Source: a virus. From it: DNA of 27,134 nucleotides. Made by a program: the position numbers and the translations under genes. Shown here piece after piece: positions 11,974-20,640 of the stretch. The notes beneath the pieces were generated by a model that was given only the letters and a program-made list of their open reading frames with translations, was not told where the DNA came from and searched no databases. Each line of letters opens with the position of its first letter. Position 1 is the first letter of the stretch. The DNA lies in IMG/VR virus record IMGVR_UViG_3300044621_001515, positions 1 through 27,134 of that record; one strand, 5' to 3'.

Positions 11974-13001
11974 AAGATTACGTTTGGACATACTGGACAA
12001 AGCCACAAAATAAAAAAATTAACTATTTTAATTTGGCCTGCTTGGGACTTTCGACTTCTGTTGTAAAAAAACACGGAAACGCAAGGGCAATTTATACAGA
12101 CAGTGATGGGGCCAAGCAAATAGAGAAATACAATATTAATGTTCCAGCAATTGTTAGTCTTGATGAAATAAATGAAGAGGATTCAAGAAAATGGGCACTA
12201 TCCAAAATAAACACTTATTCAAAAATTGAATTTCCTTGCATTCATATTGATTACGATGTGTTTCTCTGGAAAGAACAAAATATATCATCTTCCGATTATT
12301 GCGTGCAATCTTTAGAGAATGAAGATTTTTTTACGTTAATTTATAAAAAAACATTTGATGACTTTATCGATGACTCTGGTTATTGCCCGATGGAAATAGC
12401 AAAGTTTTCATCAAAACAAATATATGCAGGCTACAATATGGGTTATGTTCAAATAAATAATCTAGATTTCATTAAAGAATATGCAGCCGCATCTATGAAT
12501 ATCTTTAAATCAATGAAAACATTTTATAGGCATAACAATATTTTCCCAGAGCAATACTTGTTTTATTGCATGACAGAGTTAAAGGGGCTTCATATTGACT
12601 GTCTTTTTAACAATAATTCAGACATTGACGATCAATGCGTAAATTCTGGATATACCCATTTAATGGGAGCCAAAAAAAAGGGCAGAAATATTATTTTTAA
12701 TAAAATTTTAAATAGGCTAAAGATTGAAAATGAAGAATGTTACAACTCAATTTCCAAGGAAATAGACTGGTCTATTTTTGATATTGGCAAATCATTAGCA
12801 AAATCAGCAAAAGACTTTGCCGCTGGTGGAATGGAATTTACTGATGAAAAAACATATAAAGAAAGAGTTGATATATGCAAAGCCTGCGAGCATTACGATC
12901 CAACGGGATACAATGGAACTGGCAAATGCTCAATTTGTAAATGCAGCACATCTGCAAAGCCCAAACTTGCATCGGCTCAGTGTCCAATTGAGAAGTGGTA
13001 G
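11970..13001 (+). CDS. GT-A-like glycosyltransferase with Cys-rich C-terminal tail (343 aa)
   Basis: The N-terminal part resembles DUF6734-type glycosyltransferase-like proteins: YVWTYWTKP (4-12), LSTSVVKKHG, IYTDSDGAKQ (41-50) and, at 91-100, IHIDYDVFLW, whose D94-x-D96 is a DxD metal/nucleotide-sugar motif. Residues 299-343 are a separate Cys-rich tail with C303-x2-C306, C320-x2-C323-x-C325 and C338 before PIEKW, a zinc-knuckle-like module often seen at the ends of phage proteins. The gene is clearly more A/T-rich than its neighbours, with long A-runs, suggesting recent acquisition. The family name is from memory, not a search. Confidence 0.6.
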   Translation: MKDYVWTYWTKPQNKKINYFNLACLGLSTSVVKKHGNARAIYTDSDGAKQIEKYNINVPAIVSLDEINEEDSRKWALSKINTYSKIEFPCIHIDYDVFLWKEQNISSSDYCVQSLENEDFFTLIYKKTFDDFIDDSGYCPMEIAKFSSKQIYAGYNMGYVQINNLDFIKEYAAASMNIFKSMKTFYRHNNIFPEQYLFYCMTELKGLHIDCLFNNNSDIDDQCVNSGYTHLMGAKKKGRNIIFNKILNRLKIENEECYNSISKEIDWSIFDIGKSLAKSAKDFAAGGMEFTDEKTYKERVDICKACEHYDPTGYNGTGKCSICKCSTSAKPKLASAQCPIEKW

Positions 13002-13007
13002 ATTGTC

Positions 13008-13036
13008 TTGATTGATAGACTTGTTAACAATATAGT
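13008..13036 (+). promoter_or_regulatory. Sigma70-like promoter with embedded palindrome
   Basis: TTGATT (13008-13013) is followed after 17 nt by TATAGT (13031-13036). The perfect palindrome TTGTTAACAA (13021-13030), followed by TATAG, fills the 3' part of the spacer; it is a shortened relative of the TTGTTNAACAATAAG motif. A repressor bound here would block the promoter. A transcript starting 7 nt after the -10 would begin at ATG 13043, giving a leaderless mRNA. Confidence 0.45.
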
Positions 13037-13042
13037 TCCGCG

Positions 13043-14449
13043 ATGAATCCGATTCCTACGACAAAAGCAATGGCTCCAGCCCCCGGCAAGGGAGTATCGT
13101 CGTATCCAACCCCAGTCATCCAAGACACAGTAATCGTAGAGGTTGTTAATGCGTGGAAGGGAGAATACGTTCCGCTGGAATACGGGACGAAGTGGGATGA
13201 CGTTCCCCACGCCTCTGTTCAGGGTAGCTTTCCCAACCACAAGCTCATCTCGCAATCTCCGAATAGCGAAGATGGACAATGGGTCAAGCGAATCTGGGCT
13301 AACGACAGAGTAAACCAAGAGAGCTACAACTACGCGATAAAATATATCGAGGGATCAAAAGATCACCCTACCTACGTCAGAACATACATTATCCCAAGGA
13401 ACGAGTATATCCCGCTGGAAGACGGCGATCCAGACCCGCTGTTCGCTGGCGCAATCCTAACAGAGCAGGAAGTCAACCGAACGGAGGGCGAACTGGACTC
13501 GCAATACGTTTCGGTTACGAGGGTATACGACACACTCCCCGGCCCGCTTGTTTCGGCTCAAGCACTCGTAGACACCCCAACAGGACTCGCAGTAGCGAAT
13601 AGAACTCGCCAGAAAGTAATCCTTGCGGGTGCAACGCCAAGCGGAAGCTTCAACACGCTTCAAGATGCCATAACGGCAGAAGACACATTCAAGGGGCAAA
13701 GAGAAACAGTTACGGTTCCTGTATACCCAGAGCTTACGACATACGATTTGGACGAAAATCTTAACACTGTAATCATTACAGAGAGGGAAGTTGTTAATCA
13801 TAACACTCCATATGCGACCAAGCCGCTGATGATTTCGCTTAAAGATACACCGTTGGATCAATGGAAGACGCTTCGGATTACAAGCAGGTATCAAAGTTTG
13901 CCTCCAACAAGAACAGAATTTACCACAAACCAATTTACATTTCCGGCGTTGCTATCTCCAATAGTTAACGGAGTTCACATTAAACAACAAAATATCGGAT
14001 ATGGTCGGGTTCCTATATCAGAAGAAGAAACAGAGCTTAGGGATGGGATAAACAAATTTATCTCTATCACACCCAAACTTCGCCCAGCATTAAGCCTTCC
14101 GACAAGAATAAGGGTTGTCACAGAATTTTTCGACGCAAACTCGACAATTGTTCCAGCGCCATTTACCCCATTCCAAATAACTTTGCAAAAAGCTCAATAC
14201 AACGGCTCTCTGTTTGGCTTTGATTTTGGGGATGTTATTACAGATGGATTTACAATCGGCCCGATTACGGCAAGCACGCTTGATCAAAGATACAAGGGGC
14301 TTTCAGAGAGCATTACATTCTTTGCATCTGTTCCAACATTAACTCAATACAACGCGCTTATCGGAACTGAAATTGTGATTTACTCCAATGTTGAATACAT
14401 TCGCTCAAACATTTGGACGAGAACGACGGGATACGTTGTTTTAACATGA
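13043..14449 (+). CDS. Probable virion structural protein (468 aa)
   Basis: Beta-rich, with many Thr, Pro and Asn and few Cys, and repeated strand-turn phrases (YVRTYIIPRNEYIPLEDGDP, QYVSVTRVYDTLPGPLVSAQ, VIITEREVVNHNTPY). It lies at the head of the late block, before the neck and fibre genes. Composition and context fit a tail, baseplate or head-decoration protein, but I do not recognise the family. The ATG has no Shine-Dalgarno and may be read from a leaderless message. The stop overlaps the next start as ATGA. Confidence 0.7.
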   Translation: MNPIPTTKAMAPAPGKGVSSYPTPVIQDTVIVEVVNAWKGEYVPLEYGTKWDDVPHASVQGSFPNHKLISQSPNSEDGQWVKRIWANDRVNQESYNYAIKYIEGSKDHPTYVRTYIIPRNEYIPLEDGDPDPLFAGAILTEQEVNRTEGELDSQYVSVTRVYDTLPGPLVSAQALVDTPTGLAVANRTRQKVILAGATPSGSFNTLQDAITAEDTFKGQRETVTVPVYPELTTYDLDENLNTVIITEREVVNHNTPYATKPLMISLKDTPLDQWKTLRITSRYQSLPPTRTEFTTNQFTFPALLSPIVNGVHIKQQNIGYGRVPISEEETELRDGINKFISITPKLRPALSLPTRIRVVTEFFDANSTIVPAPFTPFQITLQKAQYNGSLFGFDFGDVITDGFTIGPITASTLDQRYKGLSESITFFASVPTLTQYNALIGTEIVIYSNVEYIRSNIWTRTTGYVVLT

Positions 14450-14979
14450 TTGACGAATATTCACCAATTCAAACAAACTTAAAGCCAAAGCCTTCTGATA
14501 ATTTTGGGCTTGGCGGGCTGTCTAATTTTGGCCTTAAATCAACATCTGGTGCTGGCGTCGGCGGTGGTGGAGGAAATCCCGTTCCGTTCAACAATCCACT
14601 TCTTCCAGAAAGCGGAGGAAATAATGTAGAAGGAGTTGAGGGCGGCGCATTGCCAGCAGGATCGGCTGGATCGCTGCTTAGATATAATGGGTCTGCTTGG
14701 GTTTCAATTACACCTCCAAGCGGAAAAGAGTCGGTTGTTGTTAATTCAACAGGCTCTGCTGGCAATTATATTCAAGGAAATCAAGCTGGTGGAATCATTT
14801 ATTTCGACGGACTTAACTGGGACTATCTGGATGGAGACACAACTGGAGAGCGAGTTTTAGTGCTTAGAAACGGACAACCTGAATGGCTCGACGCACCCGC
14901 GTCTGGAACTAGAGTTTTAGGATCAAACGACGGAGTGGTTGAGTGGCTTGAAACAGAGAGTTGCGATGATCCGCCGTAA
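14446..14979 (+). CDS. Glycine-rich structural/fibre protein (177 aa)
   Basis: Start at ATG 14446 (MIDEYSPIQTNLKPKPSDNF), because it overlaps the upstream TGA as ATGA; the longer frame from 14413 has no support. A glycine-rich low-complexity part (GLGGLSNFGLKSTSGAGVGG, about 22-60) is followed by fibre-like repeats: SLLRYNGSAWVSITPP, GIIYFDGLNWDYLDG, VLVLRNGQPEWLDAP and VLGSNDGVVEWLE. These 'LRYNGxxWxxxxxP' units are typical of phage tail-fibre and neck-whisker proteins. Confidence 0.6.
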   Translation: MIDEYSPIQTNLKPKPSDNFGLGGLSNFGLKSTSGAGVGGGGGNPVPFNNPLLPESGGNNVEGVEGGALPAGSAGSLLRYNGSAWVSITPPSGKESVVVNSTGSAGNYIQGNQAGGIIYFDGLNWDYLDGDTTGERVLVLRNGQPEWLDAPASGTRVLGSNDGVVEWLETESCDDPP

Positions 14980-15040
14980 GGAGTATTATTTGCTTGAATG
15001 TGCCTTTGTTATTTGAAATAAACAGAAAATCCTAAATATT

Positions 15041-15583
15041 ATGAATTACACCAGAACCAGCTTCCAAAAAATGGGGATGCCATCTTCCGCAGAGATGGTT
15101 TATAGAAACCCAGAGATTCCATCAATGCGTAAGGCTCCAGTTACGCGGCAACCATCCTCTAGGAATGGTGGAGATATTGAGGGCGGGGAGTATCGCCTGC
15201 CGACTCCAGTTATCGGCGGAAGGATTCAAGGGCCAGAAATTGATTTGGGCGGGATGAAAGGCAGTGATAAAAGTGAATATCAAAAAGGAATAGACGCACT
15301 CAGGGAATATCAGGGTAGAATTTTTCAAGATGTTGCATCAGCGCTTTCAAAAAAATATTCAGAAGCAAGGTCTGAATACGATAAAGATATTGGAAGGCGC
15401 ATTGGAAAGGGACAAACAAGAGAACAGGCTGAAGCTGGGAGCAGATGGGAACAAGCGCAAAAGGGAACACCTTATGGAAATTTTCTTCTCAGGCAGGCAA
15501 TGGTCGGACTTGATCCAAACAGTGCAGAAAGAAGGCAGTATTCTAGTATGCTGCAAAATACTGCAAGGCAGAATATTTTCTAA
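15041..15583 (+). CDS. Hypothetical structural protein (180 aa)
   Basis: N-terminal half is Pro/Gly-rich and basic (MRKAPVTRQPSSRNGGDIEG, VIGGRIQGPEIDLGG); the C-terminal half is helical and charged (YQKGIDALREYQGRIFQDVA, SKKYSEARSEYDKDIGRRIG), ending SSMLQNTARQNIF. No enzyme motif. It may be a head-tail or internal virion component because it precedes the neck-like gene. The 61-nt leader is A/T-rich, without Shine-Dalgarno. Confidence 0.6.
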   Translation: MNYTRTSFQKMGMPSSAEMVYRNPEIPSMRKAPVTRQPSSRNGGDIEGGEYRLPTPVIGGRIQGPEIDLGGMKGSDKSEYQKGIDALREYQGRIFQDVASALSKKYSEARSEYDKDIGRRIGKGQTREQAEAGSRWEQAQKGTPYGNFLLRQAMVGLDPNSAERRQYSSMLQNTARQNIF

Positions 15584-15601
15584 AACATTTAATAATTAAA
15601 A

Positions 15602-16576
15602 ATGAATTTAACACTCGGAGAGGCAAAACCACAGCTTTATTCCGCAGTTGTTCCGAATCTTAACAGCCAAGAAAATGTCGATAGGTTTACTTCTTATCTA
15701 AATCTTGCTCAAGAGAGGCTAATCAACAGCGGGAAGTGGAACGGGACGATCTTTCCTGTCCGGTTTGTTTCGCCTGACGGGATGATTACGCTACCCCGCA
15801 GATACATCTCTGCACTTGCGGCGAAGTGGGTTAAGGACGAAGCCAGCGGGCCTATCAACATTCGCAACGGGTGGTTTACTTACCTTACGCCGATTACCGA
15901 TCTTTGGAGCGCAACGTATTGGCCCCGCTACGGTTTTAACGAAACGTTTATTGATGATCTGGGGGACGGGTTTTGCACGTTCAAAGATTCGCCTTACGAT
16001 CAATACACGCTCAAGATCGTAATCGACAACGCCTCGGATGTCGGCAACGAGATTGTTATCAAGGGTAAAGACGTTGACGGAAACTTGGTAACAATAATTC
16101 CTACACTAGCCAACCCATCGGTCAGTCCGTCGCAAGTGCTTTCGGGTCAGTTGAGCATGCTATCAAAGCCGATTACATTCGGAGCTATCAGTCTGTATGC
16201 CGTCAACAACGCGAATCCCGCACAGGAGACACTCATCGGCGAATACGAGAACTCGGAGACAAATGCGAGTTACCACCGCTACGCTGTCCCGAATGAGCCG
16301 ACCGTGGATTATGTTGATGTTCTTTGCAAGGTTCGCTATGTTCCCTGCGTTGTGGATACGGATGAGGTTGTCGTATCCAACCTTGGAGCATTGAAGAATA
16401 TGTTGATTTCCCTGCGATACGAAGACGAGGCTGATCTGGAAAGGTCAGAGATGTTCTTTATGAAGGCGCTGCAACTTCTTAACGGCGAGACGAAAGAAAC
16501 TCGCGGTGGGTCTCGCTGGACGTTGAACATCAATCCTACAGCGATGCAATTCAACAACCTGTGGCCCGGACGATAA
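15602..16576 (+). CDS. Neck / head-tail connector-like protein (324 aa)
   Basis: Begins MNLTLGEAKPQLYSAVVPNL, then QENVDRFTSYLNLAQERLIN (helical), GTIFPVRFVSPDGMITLPRR and beta-rich sequence. The 'TLGEAK...LNxAQxRLxxxGxW' opening and beta-rich body recall tail-tube/neck proteins (gp11-like class) in podovirus-type phages. A second domain around 125-215 contains VIDNASDVGNEIVIKGKDVD. The C-terminus (KNMLISLRYEDEADLERSEM) is helical. The gene precedes the fibres, as expected for a connector. Assignment is from pattern and context only. Confidence 0.5.
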   Translation: MNLTLGEAKPQLYSAVVPNLNSQENVDRFTSYLNLAQERLINSGKWNGTIFPVRFVSPDGMITLPRRYISALAAKWVKDEASGPINIRNGWFTYLTPITDLWSATYWPRYGFNETFIDDLGDGFCTFKDSPYDQYTLKIVIDNASDVGNEIVIKGKDVDGNLVTIIPTLANPSVSPSQVLSGQLSMLSKPITFGAISLYAVNNANPAQETLIGEYENSETNASYHRYAVPNEPTVDYVDVLCKVRYVPCVVDTDEVVVSNLGALKNMLISLRYEDEADLERSEMFFMKALQLLNGETKETRGGSRWTLNINPTAMQFNNLWPGR

Positions 16577-16577
16577 G

Positions 16578-19133
16578 ATGGCTACCTACACACAAGTCCC
16601 CGGTCTTCTGAACATCAAAGGCGTCGTAGGCGCGGACTTTTCGTGCAACCTTGATTTTAGCGTATCGCTTGTCGGATATACATTTGACGCTGGTATTGTT
16701 TTACAAGAATACCCCACGAAAAGAATCCAAGCGATTACTGTTACAGTTACCGACGCTGCAAATGGATTGCTTTCTTTAGGACTGACCGAAGCGGAAACTA
16801 CAGCAGTCGGGCCAATTTCAAACAAGAAGTGGTATCTTAATTGGGAGCTTGGAGGAGTAAAGAAGACGATCATCGCTGGAATGTTTGAGTTGTCGGACAT
16901 CCCGATTGGACAAAACGTTCCTTCTGAAAACGACGTTATTATCGAAACTCCAGAGGTTAACATCACGCTTACCTCGCTTACAGGAGCGGCTGTCAACATC
17001 AACGCCACAAACGACACGACAACCAACGCATCGTTCTTTCCTGTATTTGTTGCATCTGCCGGAACTGGGCAGCAGGCAAAGGTATCCACAACCAAGCTGT
17101 CTTTCAACCCATCCACAGGCAACCTTGCTGCAACATCATTTGCAGGAAATCTTACAGGCAACGTAACTGGAACAGCGTCTAACGCTACAACAAGTGCTGC
17201 TGTAGCAACAACCGCAACAACGACGAATGCAGATTACTACGTTCCATTTGTTTCTAATGCCACTAGCCAATCAGCAGAGACGATTCGCGTTGCAAGCGGG
17301 GTTACGTTCAATCCGTCGACAAATACGCTAACCACAGCAAACATCGTCGGGAATGTTACGGGGAACTCCAGCACTGCTACATCCGCATCAACCACCGCTA
17401 TCAACAACGACAATTCCAGCAACCGCGAGTATTTCCCCGTCTTCGCATATCAATCCAACGGATCGGCATCGCAACTCTACGGCTCCAGCACGAAGCTGAA
17501 GTTTAATCCAAGCAACGGGTATTTTACTGCGGACGGAGGGTTTTTCGCAAACGGGGGAGACTTGGGAATGTATAGCAGCGGAGTTCATTGGGGCGGTGCG
17601 CTTGTTTTTTCCGCAGAAGAAACTAGTATCAATGACCTTGGTGGAAATAAAGTTGCTGGCTGGGGGGCTGGAACAAACAACGGTTTAATGTATATTACTG
17701 GAGCGGCCTCTAAAGATTTGCCGCTTCGCTTGATGGATGGGGACGCGGCAAACCTCGCAACAGGAGCCTACATCATCGTTCGCCCATCAGCTTCAGCAAC
17801 AACCAACGGAACAGAGCTTCGCAATGCCTACGCCGCAGCCAAGGCATTTACTCCCAATACAGCCGCATTAAGCGCCACCAACCGCGCTACAGTCATCCTC
17901 CTCCCCGGCAGATACGATCTAGGAACAACCCGCCTCAATCTCGACACAGACTTCGTAGACATCATCGGGCTTACCGACATGCCAGAGCAGGTGGTTATTA
18001 CGAGCCAAGTCATTCTTTCAGACAGCGGAACGATATACCAGACCGCGAACGACGTTAAGATTAAAGGAGTAACAATTGACCGAACGGGTGCGCCAGCAGG
18101 ATCGGGCGCAGGTAGGACAGCGGCATACTTCCCCTTCCCCAGAACTACGGCGATTACAACGTGGTCTGGAGACGGAACAACGATGACAATCGCTGCGAAT
18201 GGACACGGACTCCAGACGGGCGACTCTGTTCGCATCAGCGGGTCTGGCAACTCTAGCGTGGACGGGGTGTTTACCGTCACGAGGATTGACGATAACTCGT
18301 TTTCTTATCCTTCTACAGTTAATGCTGCGGGAAGCATCGGAACTGCGACAGAGCGGTTCAATCTTACGTATATCGAAAACTGCGTATTCAGCGGAGATAG
18401 CAGTTCTGGAATGCGCAGGGCAACAGAGTATGCTGGAACATATCGCAAGTGTGTTGGTGGTGCAGCATCATTTGGGTGCATGTCTTCTTTTTCATCGGGA
18501 TTATTTGAAGACTGTGTAGCAACAAGTGATTCATTTGCTGGACATGCTGGCGCTGGAAATGCTCAGGCTACGGGAACATTTCGTAGATGTGTGGCAACAT
18601 CAAATTCATTTGGAACAGAGTTTGCCTCTGGATTATTTGAGGATTGCACTGCAACAACGCAGTCGTTCGGTGGATATCCGGGCGGCTCATTCAATGCAAC
18701 TGGAATATTTAGGCGCTGCACGGGAACAAGCGATTGCTTTGGATTTTTTACAGCAAGTGGAACATTTGAAAATTGCGTTGTAACATCTGGGCATGGGTTT
18801 GGCTCAAGAAGCGGAGCAACCGCAACTGGAACATTTACAGAATGCTTGTTGACCAATAACAATTCATACGCTGGAACATTTACTGGAACCATGCGCCGTT
18901 GCCGTTTTGTCTGCACCGGAACGAATAACAACGCGATTAATGTGGGCGATGGAGCGAAGATATTCGATTCTACCCTAGTCGCCACAGGCACAGGTAACAG
19001 CATCACAGCAGGCAGCGCAGTCACAATCTCCCTCGCCGGATGCAGGATGAACAACAGCATTAACGCAAACGTCAGCAACAACCTCGGAACGTTGACGGAG
19101 AGCTACAACCTAATAGACTCGGATATTAACTAA
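16578..19133 (+). CDS. Long tail fibre/spike with beta-helix (851 aa)
   Basis: Multi-domain fibre. Residues 1-115: virion-attachment domain resembling baseplate upper-protein N-termini (KGVVGADFSCNLDFSV, WYLNWELGGVKKTIIAGMFE). About 150-300: shaft with GNLTGNVTGTASNATTSAA-type repeats. About 395-510: pectin-lyase-like beta-helix start (YIIVRPSASATTNGTELRNA, ATVILLPGRYDLG). About 525-590: small beta domain (LQTGDSVRISGSGNSSVDGV) like the FCCH-type modules common in fibres. About 598-770: Cys-containing beta-helix repeats. It should bind and perhaps cleave a host polysaccharide; no catalytic residues can be named. Starts 2 nt after the neck-like gene, with no Shine-Dalgarno. Confidence 0.7.
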   Translation: MATYTQVPGLLNIKGVVGADFSCNLDFSVSLVGYTFDAGIVLQEYPTKRIQAITVTVTDAANGLLSLGLTEAETTAVGPISNKKWYLNWELGGVKKTIIAGMFELSDIPIGQNVPSENDVIIETPEVNITLTSLTGAAVNINATNDTTTNASFFPVFVASAGTGQQAKVSTTKLSFNPSTGNLAATSFAGNLTGNVTGTASNATTSAAVATTATTTNADYYVPFVSNATSQSAETIRVASGVTFNPSTNTLTTANIVGNVTGNSSTATSASTTAINNDNSSNREYFPVFAYQSNGSASQLYGSSTKLKFNPSNGYFTADGGFFANGGDLGMYSSGVHWGGALVFSAEETSINDLGGNKVAGWGAGTNNGLMYITGAASKDLPLRLMDGDAANLATGAYIIVRPSASATTNGTELRNAYAAAKAFTPNTAALSATNRATVILLPGRYDLGTTRLNLDTDFVDIIGLTDMPEQVVITSQVILSDSGTIYQTANDVKIKGVTIDRTGAPAGSGAGRTAAYFPFPRTTAITTWSGDGTTMTIAANGHGLQTGDSVRISGSGNSSVDGVFTVTRIDDNSFSYPSTVNAAGSIGTATERFNLTYIENCVFSGDSSSGMRRATEYAGTYRKCVGGAASFGCMSSFSSGLFEDCVATSDSFAGHAGAGNAQATGTFRRCVATSNSFGTEFASGLFEDCTATTQSFGGYPGGSFNATGIFRRCTGTSDCFGFFTASGTFENCVVTSGHGFGSRSGATATGTFTECLLTNNNSYAGTFTGTMRRCRFVCTGTNNNAINVGDGAKIFDSTLVATGTGNSITAGSAVTISLAGCRMNNSINANVSNNLGTLTESYNLIDSDIN
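18370..18890 (+). repeat. Beta-helix rung repeats in the fibre gene
   Basis: Repeating units of about 20-27 codons of the form 'GTF(R/E)(R/D/N)C(V/T)xTSxSFG', for example GTFRRCVATSNSFG, GLFEDCTATTQSFGG, GIFRRCTGTSDCFGF and GTFENCVVTSGHGFG. The Cys recurs at the same place on each turn, giving a likely Cys ladder inside a parallel beta-helix. This stretch is also more A/T-rich than the flanking fibre sequence. Confidence 0.65.
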
Positions 19134-19134
19134 T

Positions 19135-20583
19135 ATGCCTATTTCAATTCCATTACCAATCGCTAAAGGCGGGACGGGGCAGGCCGCTACTGGGGCAGAT
19201 GCGTTTGCTGCTGGGTTTAACAGCACAGCTAATGGAGATGCTTGCACATCTGTTGGATATGGCAATTTTGCATTCCCAGATAGTGATACTGCTATTGGAT
19301 ATGCAAATTCAGCGACGGGGGTTGAATCAACTGCAATTGGGCATACCAATATTTCTTCAGGGGGCGCATCTATTTCTGCTGGTTATCAAAACAAATCAAG
19401 CGCAAGCGCATCTTCTGCATTTGGTTTCCAGAACTGGGCTTACGGCACTCACTCCAACGCATTCGGATACGGATGTTACGGTGGCGGAACAAACTCCTCT
19501 GCGTTCGGATACTTTGCAAAAACCAACGTAGCGAATACATCCGAGTTCGGGTATTGGTCTGGGCCGTCTACGAGAAACGGGGCGATTCGCACGGACTCTA
19601 CAGGGATGGCTGCGCTTACCTACTCTACAAGCTCTACACAGCTAACAGACGGCGGGGCTACAGCGGGATCGGAAGCAGTCGGCACACTCCCTCGCGGGAT
19701 GGTTGCACTTCGCGTCACATCCGGTCAATTGCTTGCAGATTACAATGTTGCAGGCTCAATTACTACAAATTCTCTTAATTGTGTTGCAAAATCTGGCGAC
19801 ACCATGACCGGAAAATTGATTCTTCCGGCATCAACAACATTATCCGCTCCATTAAATATTCCTCACGGAACAGACCCAGCATCACCAGTTAATGGAGACT
19901 TGTGGCTGAATGGGACGCTGCGGTATAGAGATCAAGCGGGCAACACTCGGTTTGTAGCTGATATAAATCGACCAAATTCATTTACGCAAAATCAAATCAT
20001 CACTGCTGGTGCAGCTACAACGGCAGCAGCATTGCGAATAACCCAAGAGGGAACAGGCGAATCCTTACGCGTAGAGGACGAATCAAACCCAGACGCAACT
20101 CCATTTGTCATTTCCAACACAGGAAGGGTTGGAATCGGGACTGCCCCAGATGCGACAGTTGGACTAAAGTTGGATTCAACTGGAGTTAAATTTAACGATG
20201 ATACTATTCAGACAACTTCCGCAGCAAGAAATGGATCAACCTCTCTTGGTTATACTGGAACAGGAACTGGGGGAACTGTAACGCAGTTAACAAGCAAGTC
20301 TACTTCCGTTACTCTGGACAAATTGTGTGGGCAGATTACGATGAACAATGCTGCGCTTGCACAAAACACAACTGTTTCATTTACACTAAACAATACAAAT
20401 ATTAACAGCACAGATGTTATTATTGTTAACGTTCAATCCGGAGCAACCGCCAATGCGTATACAGCATTTGTAGAAGCCGTTAATACAGGTAGCTGTAGAA
20501 TACACTTGCGAAACTCAAGTTCTGGCTCTCTTTCTGAAGCGGTTGTTCTGAACTTCGCCGTCATTAAAGCGGTGAATGCATGA
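19135..20583 (+). CDS. Tail fibre with YadA-like beta-roll head (482 aa)
   Basis: Starts with the phage fibre motif LPIAKGGTGQAATGADAF. About residues 33-145 consist of roughly 14-residue YadA/Hia-head-type repeats (TSVGYGNFA, TAIGYANSATG, STAIGHTN, SISAGYQNKS, SSAFGFQNWAYG, NAFGYG, SSAFGYFAKT), which should form a trimeric left-handed beta-roll. About 225-350: fibre shaft (SGDTMTGKLILP, NTGRVGIGTAP). About 365-482: a C-terminal knob (STSLGYTGTGTGGTVTQLTS ... EAVVLNFAVIKAVNA) that I recognise from many phage tail spikes. Likely a receptor-binding trimer. Separated by 1 nt from the preceding fibre. Confidence 0.75.
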   Translation: MPISIPLPIAKGGTGQAATGADAFAAGFNSTANGDACTSVGYGNFAFPDSDTAIGYANSATGVESTAIGHTNISSGGASISAGYQNKSSASASSAFGFQNWAYGTHSNAFGYGCYGGGTNSSAFGYFAKTNVANTSEFGYWSGPSTRNGAIRTDSTGMAALTYSTSSTQLTDGGATAGSEAVGTLPRGMVALRVTSGQLLADYNVAGSITTNSLNCVAKSGDTMTGKLILPASTTLSAPLNIPHGTDPASPVNGDLWLNGTLRYRDQAGNTRFVADINRPNSFTQNQIITAGAATTAAALRITQEGTGESLRVEDESNPDATPFVISNTGRVGIGTAPDATVGLKLDSTGVKFNDDTIQTTSAARNGSTSLGYTGTGTGGTVTQLTSKSTSVTLDKLCGQITMNNAALAQNTTVSFTLNNTNINSTDVIIVNVQSGATANAYTAFVEAVNTGSCRIHLRNSSSGSLSEAVVLNFAVIKAVNA

Positions 20584-20611
20584 TTAGTCTTGTCGCAATG
20601 CGTAGAAAGAA

Positions 20612-20627
20612 TTATCCTTCAACAATA
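20612..20627 (+). promoter_or_regulatory. Partial AACAATAAG motif plus Shine-Dalgarno
   Basis: CTTCAACAATAAGGAG lies just before ATG 20641. It matches the right half of the TTGTTCAACAATAAG motif, and the final AAGGAG forms a good Shine-Dalgarno. The same DNA lies in an 18-codon ORF (20580-20636) coupled by ATGA to the fibre gene; whether that peptide is made is unknown. Confidence 0.35.
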
Positions 20628-20640
20628 AGGAGCTAATAAA

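Noticed and set aside
18370-18890. CRISPR-like array.
   Set aside because: The repetition is at protein level (beta-helix turns); the DNA repeats are imperfect and without regular unique spacers. No CRISPR array seen anywhere in the window.
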